A stretch of DNA of 13,628 nucleotides from an uncultured bacterium (GCA_945871045.1 CAMBUC010000027.1:1-13628), one strand, 5' to 3'; positions 1 to 6,957 are shown, counted from the first letter of the stretch. Program-made: numbers and translations. The notes: a model not told the origin generated them from the letters alone.

Positions 1-412
1 ATTCATCGGATCTCCTCATATGATCTTCATCGACGCTGTCTGCAAGATCAACGGCTCAGAAGTTACTTTAACATTCGATAAGTTCTCAGTTGTTCTTCCT
101 CAGGAGAAGGCTCAGAAACTCATCGATGGCAATTACAATGGAAAGACTGTTGTAATGGGTATCAGACCTGAGTGCATCTCTGATGATAAGGATGCTGTTG
201 CAAAGACTTCTTGCAAGGTTACTACAGAAGTTACCGGATATGAGTTACTTGGTGCAGAAGTTCTGTTATACTTCAGTGTTGGTGGCGCTAAGATGACTGC
301 AAGTGTTGCATCTTCTACCACTGCTCGTTACGGCGATACGATTGAGTTAGCATTCGATGCAAATGCAATGCACGTATTCGACAAAGAGACCGAGCTTACC
401 ATTACCAACTAG
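1..412 (+). CDS. Sugar ABC transporter ATP-binding protein, C-terminal part (partial at window start)
   Basis: This is the C-terminal end of an ABC transporter ATPase of the UgpC/MsmK/MalK type, which powers uptake of oligosaccharides or glycerol phosphate at the inner face of the membrane. The frame is open from base 2 (FIGSPHMIFIDA), so the ATG at 20 is internal. The FIGSPxMxF motif is the family's hallmark junction between the nucleotide-binding domain and the regulatory TOBE (OB-fold) domain. What follows is that TOBE domain: a VMGIRPE segment, then a Gly/Ala-rich strand region, ending in FDKETELTITN, where family members typically end. Walker A, Walker B and signature motifs lie upstream of the window. 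In Firmicutes one such ATPase often serves several sugar permeases, so its substrate cannot be read from this fragment. The gene ends just before a strong terminator, so it is the last gene of its transcript. Confidence 0.9.
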   Translation, partial: FIGSPHMIFIDAVCKINGSEVTLTFDKFSVVLPQEKAQKLIDGNYNGKTVVMGIRPECISDDKDAVAKTSCKVTTEVTGYELLGAEVLLYFSVGGAKMTASVASSTTARYGDTIELAFDANAMHVFDKETELTITN

Positions 413-437
413 TAAAAAGAGTAATATAAAGGATATT

Positions 438-471
438 AAAGGCTGGCATGCGAAAGCATGCCAGCCTTTTT
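438..471 (+). terminator. Rho-independent terminator after the ABC ATPase gene
   Basis: A perfect 11-bp stem, GGCTGGCATGC (441-451) with GCATGCCAGCC (456-466), is closed by a GAAA tetraloop. A run of five T follows (467-471), and AAA precedes the stem (438-440). It lies 28 bases after the stop codon at 410-412. This is a textbook intrinsic terminator and separates the transporter transcript from leuA. Confidence 0.95.
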
Positions 472-482
472 GAGTGCGGCTA

Positions 483-510
483 TTGGCATTTTTGCGGAAA
501 TGTGTTATAG
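483..510 (+). promoter_or_regulatory. Candidate sigma-A promoter for leuA
   Basis: TTGGCA (483-488) and TTATAG (505-510) are separated by 16 bases and sit about 37 bases upstream of the leuA start. They lie in the only gap between the upstream terminator and leuA. Bases 472-546 are too short for a T-box leader, and none of its conserved elements is seen, so leucine-tRNA-sensing attenuation is not supported. Confidence 0.5.
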
Positions 511-546
511 TTAGCAATATATGTAATGCAATATGGAGGAAATGAG

Positions 547-2220
547 ATGTTTGATTATAAACAATACAAAAGAAATTATTTTATGCCCCCTGAACCATGC
601 ATGGATTGGGCAAAAAAAGAATATGTAGATAAAGCACCGATCTGGTGCAGCGTGGACCTTCGTGATGGCAATCAGGCGCTGATCGAGCCCATGAGTCTGG
701 ATGAGAAGTTAGAATTTTTCCAGATGCTTGTTGATATCGGATTTAAGGAGATCGAAGTCGGATTTCCGGCAGCTTCCGAGACGGAGTATGAGTTGGTCCG
801 TACATTGATCGAGAAAAACATGATCCCTGAGGATGTGACAATCCAGGTTCTGACCCAGGCGCGTGAACATATTATCCGGAAAACCTTCGAGGCAGTCAAA
901 GGTGCGCCCGGCAAGGTCGTTGTACATGTATACAATTCTACTTCTCTGGCACAGCGTGAACAGGTATTTGGAAAGTCCCAGGAAGAGATCAAGCAGATCG
1001 CCATTGAGGGAGCAAAATTATTAAAAGAACTGGCAGACGAGACCGAAGGTAACTTTATCTTTGAGTATAGCCCGGAGAGTTTTACCGGAACCGAGGTGGA
1101 ATATGCAGTAGAAGTTTGTAATGCAGTATTGGACATCTGGGAGCCGCGGCCGGATTTCAAACCGATCATCAATATTCCCGCAACGGTAGAAATGTCCATG
1201 CCTCACGTCTTTGCCCAGCAGGTGGAGTATGTGAGCAAGCATCTGCACAACCGTGAGCATGTGATCCTCTCTTTACATCCGCATAATGACAGAGGTTGTG
1301 GAATCTCTGATGCAGAACTCGGTATTTTAGCCGGAGCAGACCGTATCGAGGGAACGATGTTCGGAAATGGCGAGCGCACCGGAAACGTGGATATCATGGT
1401 ACTTGGCATGAACATGTATGCACAGGGTGTAGATCCGGGACTGGATCTTTCGGATATGCCCCATTTAGTGGAAGTATATGAGCGTCTGACCCAGATGCAC
1501 ATTGATATGCGCCATCCCTATTGTGGAAAACTTGTATTTGCGGCATTTTCGGGTTCTCATCAGGACGCTATCGCGAAGGGTATGAAATATCGTGAGACAA
1601 AAGATCCGGATCATTGGACTGTTCCGTATCTGCCTATCAACCCCGAGGATGTGGGACGTACTTATGACAGTGACGTGATCCGCATCAACAGTCAGTCGGG
1701 CAAGGGCGGCGTTGCATACATTATGGAGCAGACTTATGGCATCAAGATCCCATACAAAATGCGTGCCGATTTCGGTTATGCGGTTAAGGATGTATCTGAC
1801 CATAGTCATGCAGAGTTATCACCGGCCCAAATTCATGATATCTTCATGAAACGATACAAAAAATATACACCGATCTTTGATATCAAGGGATGCCATTTCC
1901 GTCAGGAGAATGGAATCACCGCTACTGTCAATATTATCGCAGACAACCGCAAGGATATTGTGGAGGCTGTCGGAAACGGACGCCTGGATGCAGTCAGCAA
2001 TGCATTTGCAGAGAAATTCGAGACATCATGCAAAGTCATCTGCTACGAGGAGCATGCGCTGACGGATGGATCCGATTCCAGCGCGATCGCTTATGTGGGT
2101 ATTGAGGATACTGACGGAGAACAGTATTTTGGTATCGGAATCGATCCGGATATCATCCGTGCATCGATTGATGCATTGATCTCTGCGATGAATCGCAGCC
2201 TGGAGGCAGCAAGAAAATAA
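547..2220 (+). CDS. leuA: 2-isopropylmalate synthase (form 2 LeuA)
   Basis: It condenses acetyl-CoA with 2-oxoisovalerate to give 2-isopropylmalate, the first committed step of leucine biosynthesis, in the cytoplasm. The N-terminal two thirds are the HMGL-like TIM barrel. The catalytic Arg-Asp motif RDGNQ is at residues 39-43, the divalent-metal HPH motif at 244-246 (HPHNDRGCG), and FGNGERTGNVD follows. Residues from about 440 to the end match the LeuA allosteric (leucine feedback) domain. The product is 557 residues, normal for the longer form-2 type. The ATG at 547 is chosen over an in-frame ATG at 526 because GGAGGA (535-540) is the ribosome binding site for 547 and would be translated if 526 were used. 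No other leu genes are nearby, so leuA is separated from leuBCD here. Only 31 bases separate it from the next gene, which suggests co-transcription. Confidence 0.95.
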   Translation: MFDYKQYKRNYFMPPEPCMDWAKKEYVDKAPIWCSVDLRDGNQALIEPMSLDEKLEFFQMLVDIGFKEIEVGFPAASETEYELVRTLIEKNMIPEDVTIQVLTQAREHIIRKTFEAVKGAPGKVVVHVYNSTSLAQREQVFGKSQEEIKQIAIEGAKLLKELADETEGNFIFEYSPESFTGTEVEYAVEVCNAVLDIWEPRPDFKPIINIPATVEMSMPHVFAQQVEYVSKHLHNREHVILSLHPHNDRGCGISDAELGILAGADRIEGTMFGNGERTGNVDIMVLGMNMYAQGVDPGLDLSDMPHLVEVYERLTQMHIDMRHPYCGKLVFAAFSGSHQDAIAKGMKYRETKDPDHWTVPYLPINPEDVGRTYDSDVIRINSQSGKGGVAYIMEQTYGIKIPYKMRADFGYAVKDVSDHSHAELSPAQIHDIFMKRYKKYTPIFDIKGCHFRQENGITATVNIIADNRKDIVEAVGNGRLDAVSNAFAEKFETSCKVICYEEHALTDGSDSSAIAYVGIEDTDGEQYFGIGIDPDIIRASIDALISAMNRSLEAARK

Positions 2221-2251
2221 ATCTGCGTCCTGGTAAAAAGGGGAAGTCGAT

Positions 2252-3979
2252 ATGAAAAAAGAAAATAAAACATGGAAATGGCTCCTTACGCTTGTACTGT
2301 TTTTGATATTGGTGGGGATCACAGATGCGCAGCCTGTGCAGGCTGCTGTCAAATTGAATACATCTGCGGTCAGCCTATGCGTGGGAGATAAATACCAGTT
2401 GAAACTGGGTGGAACAACCAAAAAAGTGACATGGAAGTCCAGCAAAACGTCGGTGGCAAAGGTTTCTTCCAAGGGACTTGTGACGGCGAAGGGGAAGGGG
2501 GCTGCCACGATCACAGCCACCTGCAGTAATAAAAAATACAGTTGTAAAGTAAAGGTCAATAAAACATATAAGATCGATCAGTCCGTGATTTCTATTAAGA
2601 AAAATACAGATGTGACAGCCATGCTGTCCGTGGACGGAAAACTGAATGCTTCGGTGGAGGATAAGAAGATCTGTTCTGTGACTTTCGGTAAATGGGATGG
2701 AGATTATATGCCGATCCTTGTCACACCAAAAAAAGTAGGAAGTACGACGGTTAAATTTACAAACACAGCAAATACGGAGTATTGTACGTTGTCCGTTACA
2801 GTCACAGCCCTTCCTTCCGTGGCAAAATTCCAGCCCGCATCCATCAGTACCGGTGCGGATGCGCTGATTGCCGGAGAAAATAAGTTCAGCGTGCCCTTCA
2901 GTCTGAATCGTGGGTCAAAAAAGACCTATCTGAGATTTTATGATGAGAACGGAGCAACGATCCGCAGTATCAGCGTGGGTTCTCTGGTGGCAAACAAAAA
3001 GAAGACCGTTCTCTGGGATGGTAAGGACGATGACGGAAATCCGGTAAACGGTACCTTTACTTATGCGGTGATCGCAGACGGAAACCGGACGAATGCGGAG
3101 GGCAGTGTAAATGCGCTGTCGGCCTCTCCCTTTGGAAAGGGTGACGGAACAGAGAAAAATCCCTATCTTGTCTCAGATCTGTCTGAACTGTATCTGATCA
3201 GAAATTATAACGGTTGTCATTTTGCACAGGATGCGGATATTGATTTTAATTATGCAATGACTGCCCAGTTGTTTGATGACAGCAATCCCTTCAGCGGTAT
3301 TTATGATGGAAGTTATGAGGGTAAGAATTATCGGATGACGAATCTGGTTGGTTACAATTCTGTCTTCGGATGTATTGGATCAGATGGAACGATTGTGAAT
3401 GTGACCATGAGTAATTGTGTGCTCAATACGGTAGGCAGTTTATTGGCGTTCACAAATAACGGAACTGTTGATAACTGTATGGTTGACGGAAAGATTTTGT
3501 GTAATGCAGGAAATCAGGCAGCCATGCTTGTCATGTACAACAAAGGCGTGATCCGTGATTGCAGGGTTTCCGGTTCATTAAATGTGAAAGCATCCAATGT
3601 GATCGGAATGACAACCTTAAAAGCCGGCGGAATCGCTTTTCAAAATAATGGAACGATCGCGAAATGTACATCATCGGTGCAGATCGTGGAAGAGATTGCC
3701 GTGGGAACCTATGTGGCAAATACCATTCATCAGATTTATGCAGGTGGTATCGCGGCTGAAAATGCCTCCGGTGCATTTGTTACAGAGTGTGTATTTACCG
3801 GAACGATACTTGCGAATGTTACATTACCTGAAACCGTCAAAGATGTGGAGCCGATACAGGTATATCAGACATATGCCGGTTTTGTGGCAGGAACAAATAA
3901 TGGATACATTATCAGATGCCCGAAAACATCTTCCGGTGGGTTGAAGGAACAGGGTACAGGAAATGGTACGGTAGAGTAG
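2252..3979 (+). CDS. Secreted protein with Big_2-like, FlgD-like Ig and GLUG-like repeats
   Basis: This is a 575-residue exported protein of unknown specific function. It has a lysine-rich N-region, a hydrophobic core at about residues 11-25 and a likely signal peptidase site after VQAA (29-32). Residues 33-103 look like a bacterial Ig-like (Big_2) domain, with the typical VTWKSSKTSVAKVSSKG core. A second, more diverged one may span 108-187. Residues 209-280 resemble the FlgD-type Ig fold (LRFYDENGATIRS, VLWDGKDDDGNPV). From GDGTEKNPYLV (298-308) a repeat-rich part begins. About five copies of a G-x-x-x-x-x-N-x-G-x-[IV]-x-x-C pattern occur at roughly 395-570, like GLUG or beta-helix repeats. 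No LPXTG motif or C-terminal membrane anchor is visible, so it is probably released or held non-covalently. A ribosome binding site (AAGGGGAAG) precedes the ATG. It may be an adhesin or cell-wall-associated protein, but this is inferred from architecture only. Confidence 0.85.
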   Translation: MKKENKTWKWLLTLVLFLILVGITDAQPVQAAVKLNTSAVSLCVGDKYQLKLGGTTKKVTWKSSKTSVAKVSSKGLVTAKGKGAATITATCSNKKYSCKVKVNKTYKIDQSVISIKKNTDVTAMLSVDGKLNASVEDKKICSVTFGKWDGDYMPILVTPKKVGSTTVKFTNTANTEYCTLSVTVTALPSVAKFQPASISTGADALIAGENKFSVPFSLNRGSKKTYLRFYDENGATIRSISVGSLVANKKKTVLWDGKDDDGNPVNGTFTYAVIADGNRTNAEGSVNALSASPFGKGDGTEKNPYLVSDLSELYLIRNYNGCHFAQDADIDFNYAMTAQLFDDSNPFSGIYDGSYEGKNYRMTNLVGYNSVFGCIGSDGTIVNVTMSNCVLNTVGSLLAFTNNGTVDNCMVDGKILCNAGNQAAMLVMYNKGVIRDCRVSGSLNVKASNVIGMTTLKAGGIAFQNNGTIAKCTSSVQIVEEIAVGTYVANTIHQIYAGGIAAENASGAFVTECVFTGTILANVTLPETVKDVEPIQVYQTYAGFVAGTNNGYIIRCPKTSSGGLKEQGTGNGTVE

Positions 3980-3989
3980 GAGGATCAGA

Positions 3990-4637
3990 ATGAATTACTT
4001 ATCACCATCGCTTTTGTCAGCGGATTTTGCAAGACTCGGAGAACAAATGCGGATCATCGATCAGGCCGGCGCCCAGTATTTTCATTATGATGTGATGGAC
4101 GGACAGTTTGTTCCGAACATTTCCATGGGACTTCCGGTGCTGGAATCGATCCGTAAGGTGACAAAGAAAAAACTGGATGTACATCTGATGATCGAGCATC
4201 CGGAACGTTTGATCAGTGATTTTTCCGATGCAGGGGCAGATATCATTACGGTGCATGCGGAGGCTTGTCCCCATTTGGATCAGATCGTGGCCGATATCAA
4301 ACGGGAAGGTGTGCGGGCAGGTGTTGCATTAAATCCTGCGACTCCGCTCCATGTACTGGACTATATTTTGCCGGAAGTAGACATGGTACTCATTATGTCG
4401 GTAAATCCCGGTTATGGAGGACAAAAGATGATCCCCTATACATTGGATAAGATCCGTGAATTGCGCGGTATCATACAAAAAAGAGGATTGTCTACAGATA
4501 TAGAGGTAGATGGTGGTGTCAAGATTGAAAATGTAGATCAGTTTCTGGCCGCCGGTGCCAACGTGATCGTGGCAGGAAGCGGTATCTTCAAGGGGGATCT
4601 CGCCGGCAACGTGGAGGCCTTTTTATCTAAGATGTAG
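3990..4637 (+). CDS. rpe: Ribulose-phosphate 3-epimerase
   Basis: It interconverts D-ribulose 5-phosphate and D-xylulose 5-phosphate in the non-oxidative pentose phosphate pathway, in the cytoplasm. The 215-residue TIM barrel is full length for the family. Visible signatures are SPSLLSADF at the N-terminus, HYDVMDGQFVPN (metal ligands H32 and D34, catalytic D37), DVHLMIEHP (H65), the phosphate-binding MSVNPGYGGQ (136-145) and EVDGGV with catalytic D174. The ribosome binding site AGGAGG (3978-3983) overlaps the TAG stop of the preceding secreted-protein gene, so the two are almost certainly on one mRNA and may be translationally coupled. Its product feeds the same pentose phosphate pool as the nucleoside genes further downstream. 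Its stop codon directly abuts that of a convergent small gene. Confidence 0.97.
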   Translation: MNYLSPSLLSADFARLGEQMRIIDQAGAQYFHYDVMDGQFVPNISMGLPVLESIRKVTKKKLDVHLMIEHPERLISDFSDAGADIITVHAEACPHLDQIVADIKREGVRAGVALNPATPLHVLDYILPEVDMVLIMSVNPGYGGQKMIPYTLDKIRELRGIIQKRGLSTDIEVDGGVKIENVDQFLAAGANVIVAGSGIFKGDLAGNVEAFLSKM

Positions 4638-4817
4638 TTAAACGAACTGATTACGGTCGCTGTGATAGGTGTAGCCTATGGCAGCGACTGTTTCTTTTAA
4701 CTGCCCTTCGTTTAGTTCCAGATCTTCGCAAAGGGCAGAAAGATCGCTGTAATGGTCTCTGAGTTTGGTGTTTAGAAAACTGAGCAGGATCACCGGATCC
4801 TTGGGGATTGCTGACAT
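4638..4817 (-). CDS. DUF4250 domain small protein
   Basis: This is a 59-residue cytoplasmic protein starting MSAIPKDPVILLSFLNTKLR and ending YTYHSDRNQFV. The IPKDPVxLLSFxNTKLRD pattern matches my recollection of the DUF4250 family, small proteins of Firmicutes with no known function. The start is well supported: CCTCCTT on the plus strand (4825-4831) reads AAGGAGG on the coding strand, 7 bases before the ATG. A good minus-strand promoter lies upstream (4859-4887). The acidic middle (ALCEDLELNEGQLKETVAAIG) looks like a small helical, helix-turn-helix-like element, but DNA binding is only a guess. It converges on rpe with zero intergenic bases, since its TAA begins at the base after the rpe stop. 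Confidence 0.85.
   Translation of the reverse strand: MSAIPKDPVILLSFLNTKLRDHYSDLSALCEDLELNEGQLKETVAAIGYTYHSDRNQFV
4653..4698 (+). terminator. Probable rpe terminator lying inside the convergent DUF4250 gene
   Basis: ACGGTCGCTG (4653-4662) pairs with CAGCGACTGT (4682-4691) over 10 bp with one G-T wobble. An inner stem, ATAGG (4665-4669) with CCTAT (4675-4679), continues it. The T-rich tail TGTTTCTTTT covers 4689-4698. The T-run exists only on the plus strand, so it would stop transcripts from rpe. It falls within codons 40-54 of the minus-strand DUF4250 gene. Confidence 0.7.
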
Positions 4818-4858
4818 AATAATGCCTCCTTTTTAATAATGTATGACAAACTCATTTT

Positions 4859-4887
4859 AGGATAATCCGCTTCCCGTGAAATGTCAA
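4859..4887 (-). promoter_or_regulatory. Sigma-A promoter for the DUF4250 gene
   Basis: On the minus strand, TTGACA (4887-4882, perfect -35 consensus) is followed by a 17-base spacer and TATCCT (4864-4859). Transcription would start near 4852, giving a leader of about 35 bases that contains the AAGGAGG site at 4831-4825. Confidence 0.7.
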
Positions 4888-4901
4888 TTCTTATATCTGT
4901 T

Positions 4902-5019
4902 CAGCAAATTTGCAGACCCATATTCTTTTTCCGGCAAGGGGAAAATCGAAGTGATAACTGTTTCTGTTTTGGGACAATTTGTCATATTTCATGAAATTTT
5001 TGTACGATTGGAAAAATTT
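4902..5019. promoter_or_regulatory. Cluster of palindromes between the divergent DUF4250 and amt promoters
   Basis: Four inverted repeats lie in this non-coding stretch. They are GCAAATTTGC (4904-4913), GACAA-T-TTGTC (4973-4983), ATTTCATGAAAT (4986-4997), and AAATTTTT (4994-5001) with AAAAATTT (5012-5019) across a 10-base spacer. The last three end 17 bases before the amt -35 box, where activator sites or an UP element would sit. The A/T-richness means some could be chance. No GlnR/TnrA-type box was recognised. The rest of 4818-5036 holds nothing else I can identify. Confidence 0.35.
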
Positions 5020-5036
5020 TGTAGTTATTTTTGACG

Positions 5037-5065
5037 TTGACGTGTGAAAGTGGAATGCCTATAAT
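5037..5065 (+). promoter_or_regulatory. Strong sigma-A promoter for the amt gene
   Basis: TTGACG (5037-5042), 17 bases, then TATAAT (5060-5065). A second TTGACG occurs in tandem just upstream (5031-5036), but its 23-base spacing is too long. The predicted start is near 5072, so the terminator-like hairpin that follows would be in the transcribed leader. Confidence 0.8.
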
Positions 5066-5081
5066 AAGGCACATGAAAAGC

Positions 5082-5117
5082 AAAGGCGCTTAGGGAAATT
5101 TCCCTGAGCGCTTTTTT
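5082..5117 (+). terminator. Terminator-like hairpin in the amt leader (candidate attenuator)
   Basis: GCGCT (5086-5090) pairs with AGCGC (5107-5111), a T-G wobble follows, and then the self-complementary AGGGAAATTTCCCT (5092-5105) forms the upper stem. Flanking AAA and TTT extend the base, and six T (5112-5117) follow. It is a complete intrinsic terminator by appearance. It lies between the amt promoter and the amt ribosome binding site, and no upstream plus-strand gene needs it. Confidence 0.75.
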
Positions 5118-5146
5118 GCGTTATGAACTAAAAGGAGGACATAGTT

Positions 5147-6916
5147 ATGACACAAGAAATTTTACAAGCGATCAATGACAACATCTTTGCAGTCTGGCTT
5201 TTGATCGGTACTGTGCTGATCTTCTGGATGCAGGCAGGTTTCGCCATGGTGGAGGCAGGCTTTACGAGGGCGAAGAATGCAGGTAATATCATCATGAAGA
5301 ACCTGATGGACTTCTGTATCGGAACAGTGATGTGGTTTCTCATCGGTGCATCTTTGATGCTTCCTGCAGCAGAGGGAACAAGCGACTTTTTAGGAATCAT
5401 GGGAACACCAGGGTTTGGTGTATTTACAGATTACGCGAACTTCAGTTTTTCCGGTTTCGTATTTAACTTAGTATTCTGTGCCACCACAGCAACCATCGTA
5501 TCCGGTGCGATGGCAGAGCGTACCAAGTTCCTTACCTACTGTATTTATTCTGCAGTGATCTCCGGTATCATTTATCCCATCGAGGCACACTGGACATGGG
5601 GCGGTGGTTTCCTTGCAAACATGGGCTTCCATGATTATGCAGGATCTACCTGTATCCACATGGTCGGCGGTATCTGCGCACTGATCGGAGCGGCTTTCCT
5701 TGGACCCCGTATCGGAAAGTTCACAAAGGATAAGAGCGGAAAGATCGTAAAAGTCAACGCTTTCCCCGGACATAACTTAGTGATCGGTGCTCTTGGCGTA
5801 TTTATCCTGTGGTTTGGCTGGTATGGATTTAACGGTGCGGCAGCAACCGATGTTCCCACACTTGGTTCGATCTTTTTAACAACGACAGTGGCACCGGCAG
5901 TTGCAACCGTTGTATGTATGGCCTTTACCTGGATCAAATACGGCAAACCCGATGTGTCCATGTGTTTGAACGCATCACTGGCAGGTCTGGTAGCCATCAC
6001 CGCTCCCTGTGATGTTACCGATTGTGCAGGTGCAGCCATCATCGGTGTGGTATCCGGTTTCTTAGTAGTATTTGGCGTTTGGTTATTAGACAATGTACTT
6101 CATGTAGATGATCCCGTTGGTGCAGTTGCCGTACATATGATGAACGGTATCTGGGGAACCATTGCAGTTGGTCTGTTTGCTACAGAGTCTGCCCCCGGAT
6201 TTGCAGTTGCAGGTATCAAAGAAGGTCTTTTCTACGGCGGCGGATTCACACAGTTAGGTTTGCAGTTTGTCGGTTTATTTGCTACCGCTGCATGGACCGT
6301 TGTAACAATTACAATTACATTCCTTGTATTAAAGCATACCATCGGCCTTCGTGTCAGTGAGGAAGAAGAGATCGTCGGACTGGATGAATGCGAGCACGGA
6401 CTTCCTTCCGCATACGCCGGATTTGGTATCAGCGATATGTCAATGGCTATGGATGTCAATGAAAATACAGATCTTGGTGTTTCTGAGTACGAGGACGCTT
6501 CTCAGGCAAAGATCGATGCGGCAGTACCGGTTGTAACAGCAACCAGCCCTGTCACTGCTTCCGGCATTCACAACATCGTGATCATTGCCAAACTTTCAAA
6601 GTTCGACAAGTTGAAAAAGGCTTTAAACGAGTTGGGTGTTACAGGCATGACAGTCGTACAGGTAATGGGCTGTGGTGTTCAGAAGGGCGCTGGCGAGTAT
6701 TATCGTGGAGTTGAGATGGATGCTACACTTCTTCCGAAGATCAAGATCGAGGTTGTTGTAGCAAAGATTCCGGTAGAGAAAGTCATCGAAACGATCAAAA
6801 AGACACTGTACACCGGACATATCGGCGATGGAAAGATTTTCGTATACGATGTGGCAAAAGTTGTCAAAGTTCGTACCGGTGAGGAGGACGTGGCAGCATT
6901 ACAGGATGTAGAATAG
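5147..6916 (+). CDS. Ammonium channel Amt fused to a C-terminal PII signalling domain
   Basis: This is a 589-residue membrane protein. Residues 1-400 are an Amt/MEP/Rh ammonium channel with about 11 membrane segments. The conserved pore features are visible: DYAGSTCIH (D163, first pore histidine H171), AVHMMNGIWG (second pore histidine H330) and the CATTATIVSGAMAER segment. Residues 401-472 are a long acidic linker. Residues 473-589 form a whole PII (GlnB/GlnK) domain: a T-loop around 510-530 (YYRGVEMD), TGHIGDGKIF (556-565) and KVRTGEED (574-581), the ATP-binding B- and C-loops. In free PII the T-loop reads RGAEY, with Tyr51 being uridylylated. Here that position is M524, while the plug-forming Arg is kept (R520). 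Ribosome binding site AAGGAGG is at 5132-5138. The fusion probably lets the channel be gated by its own ATP/ADP/2-oxoglutarate sensor. Fusions of this kind are known, but the regulation here is inferred. Confidence 0.95.
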   Translation: MTQEILQAINDNIFAVWLLIGTVLIFWMQAGFAMVEAGFTRAKNAGNIIMKNLMDFCIGTVMWFLIGASLMLPAAEGTSDFLGIMGTPGFGVFTDYANFSFSGFVFNLVFCATTATIVSGAMAERTKFLTYCIYSAVISGIIYPIEAHWTWGGGFLANMGFHDYAGSTCIHMVGGICALIGAAFLGPRIGKFTKDKSGKIVKVNAFPGHNLVIGALGVFILWFGWYGFNGAAATDVPTLGSIFLTTTVAPAVATVVCMAFTWIKYGKPDVSMCLNASLAGLVAITAPCDVTDCAGAAIIGVVSGFLVVFGVWLLDNVLHVDDPVGAVAVHMMNGIWGTIAVGLFATESAPGFAVAGIKEGLFYGGGFTQLGLQFVGLFATAAWTVVTITITFLVLKHTIGLRVSEEEEIVGLDECEHGLPSAYAGFGISDMSMAMDVNENTDLGVSEYEDASQAKIDAAVPVVTATSPVTASGIHNIVIIAKLSKFDKLKKALNELGVTGMTVVQVMGCGVQKGAGEYYRGVEMDATLLPKIKIEVVVAKIPVEKVIETIKKTLYTGHIGDGKIFVYDVAKVVKVRTGEEDVAALQDVE

Positions 6917-6928
6917 TTTAATTTGAAC

Positions 6929-6957
6929 TTGTTTTTTCCGGACAGACATACTATAGT
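6929..6957 (+). promoter_or_regulatory. Candidate promoter for the udp-cdd-deoC-deoB-lepB cluster
   Basis: TTGTTT (6929-6934), 17 bases, then TATAGT (6952-6957), in the 100-base gap between amt and udp. The -35 box is weak. No clear terminator for amt is seen in this gap, so read-through from amt cannot be excluded. Confidence 0.45.

Noticed and set aside
20..412. ATG at 20 as the start of a 130-residue gene
   Set aside because: The frame is open upstream to base 2 and encodes the conserved FIGSP motif, so this is the tail of a larger ATPase.
526..546. In-frame ATG at 526 as the leuA start
   Set aside because: It would translate the GGAGGA ribosome binding site, which is well placed for the ATG at 547.
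472..546. T-box or leucine attenuator ahead of leuA
   Set aside because: The gap is only 75 bases, and no T-box motif, leucine-rich leader peptide or terminator is seen in it.
672..1199. Minus-strand frame of 175 codons within leuA
   Set aside because: It is opposite a clear leuA coding region, has no ribosome binding site that stands out, and its composition is that of an antisense shadow.
2026..2559. Minus-strand frame of 177 codons across the leuA/secreted protein junction
   Set aside because: It overlaps two well-supported plus-strand genes and shows no recognisable protein family.
5066..5146. Two-hairpin ANTAR target in the amt leader
   Set aside because: Only one hairpin is visible, the transcript before it is too short for another, and its loop is AATT rather than the six-base loop expected.
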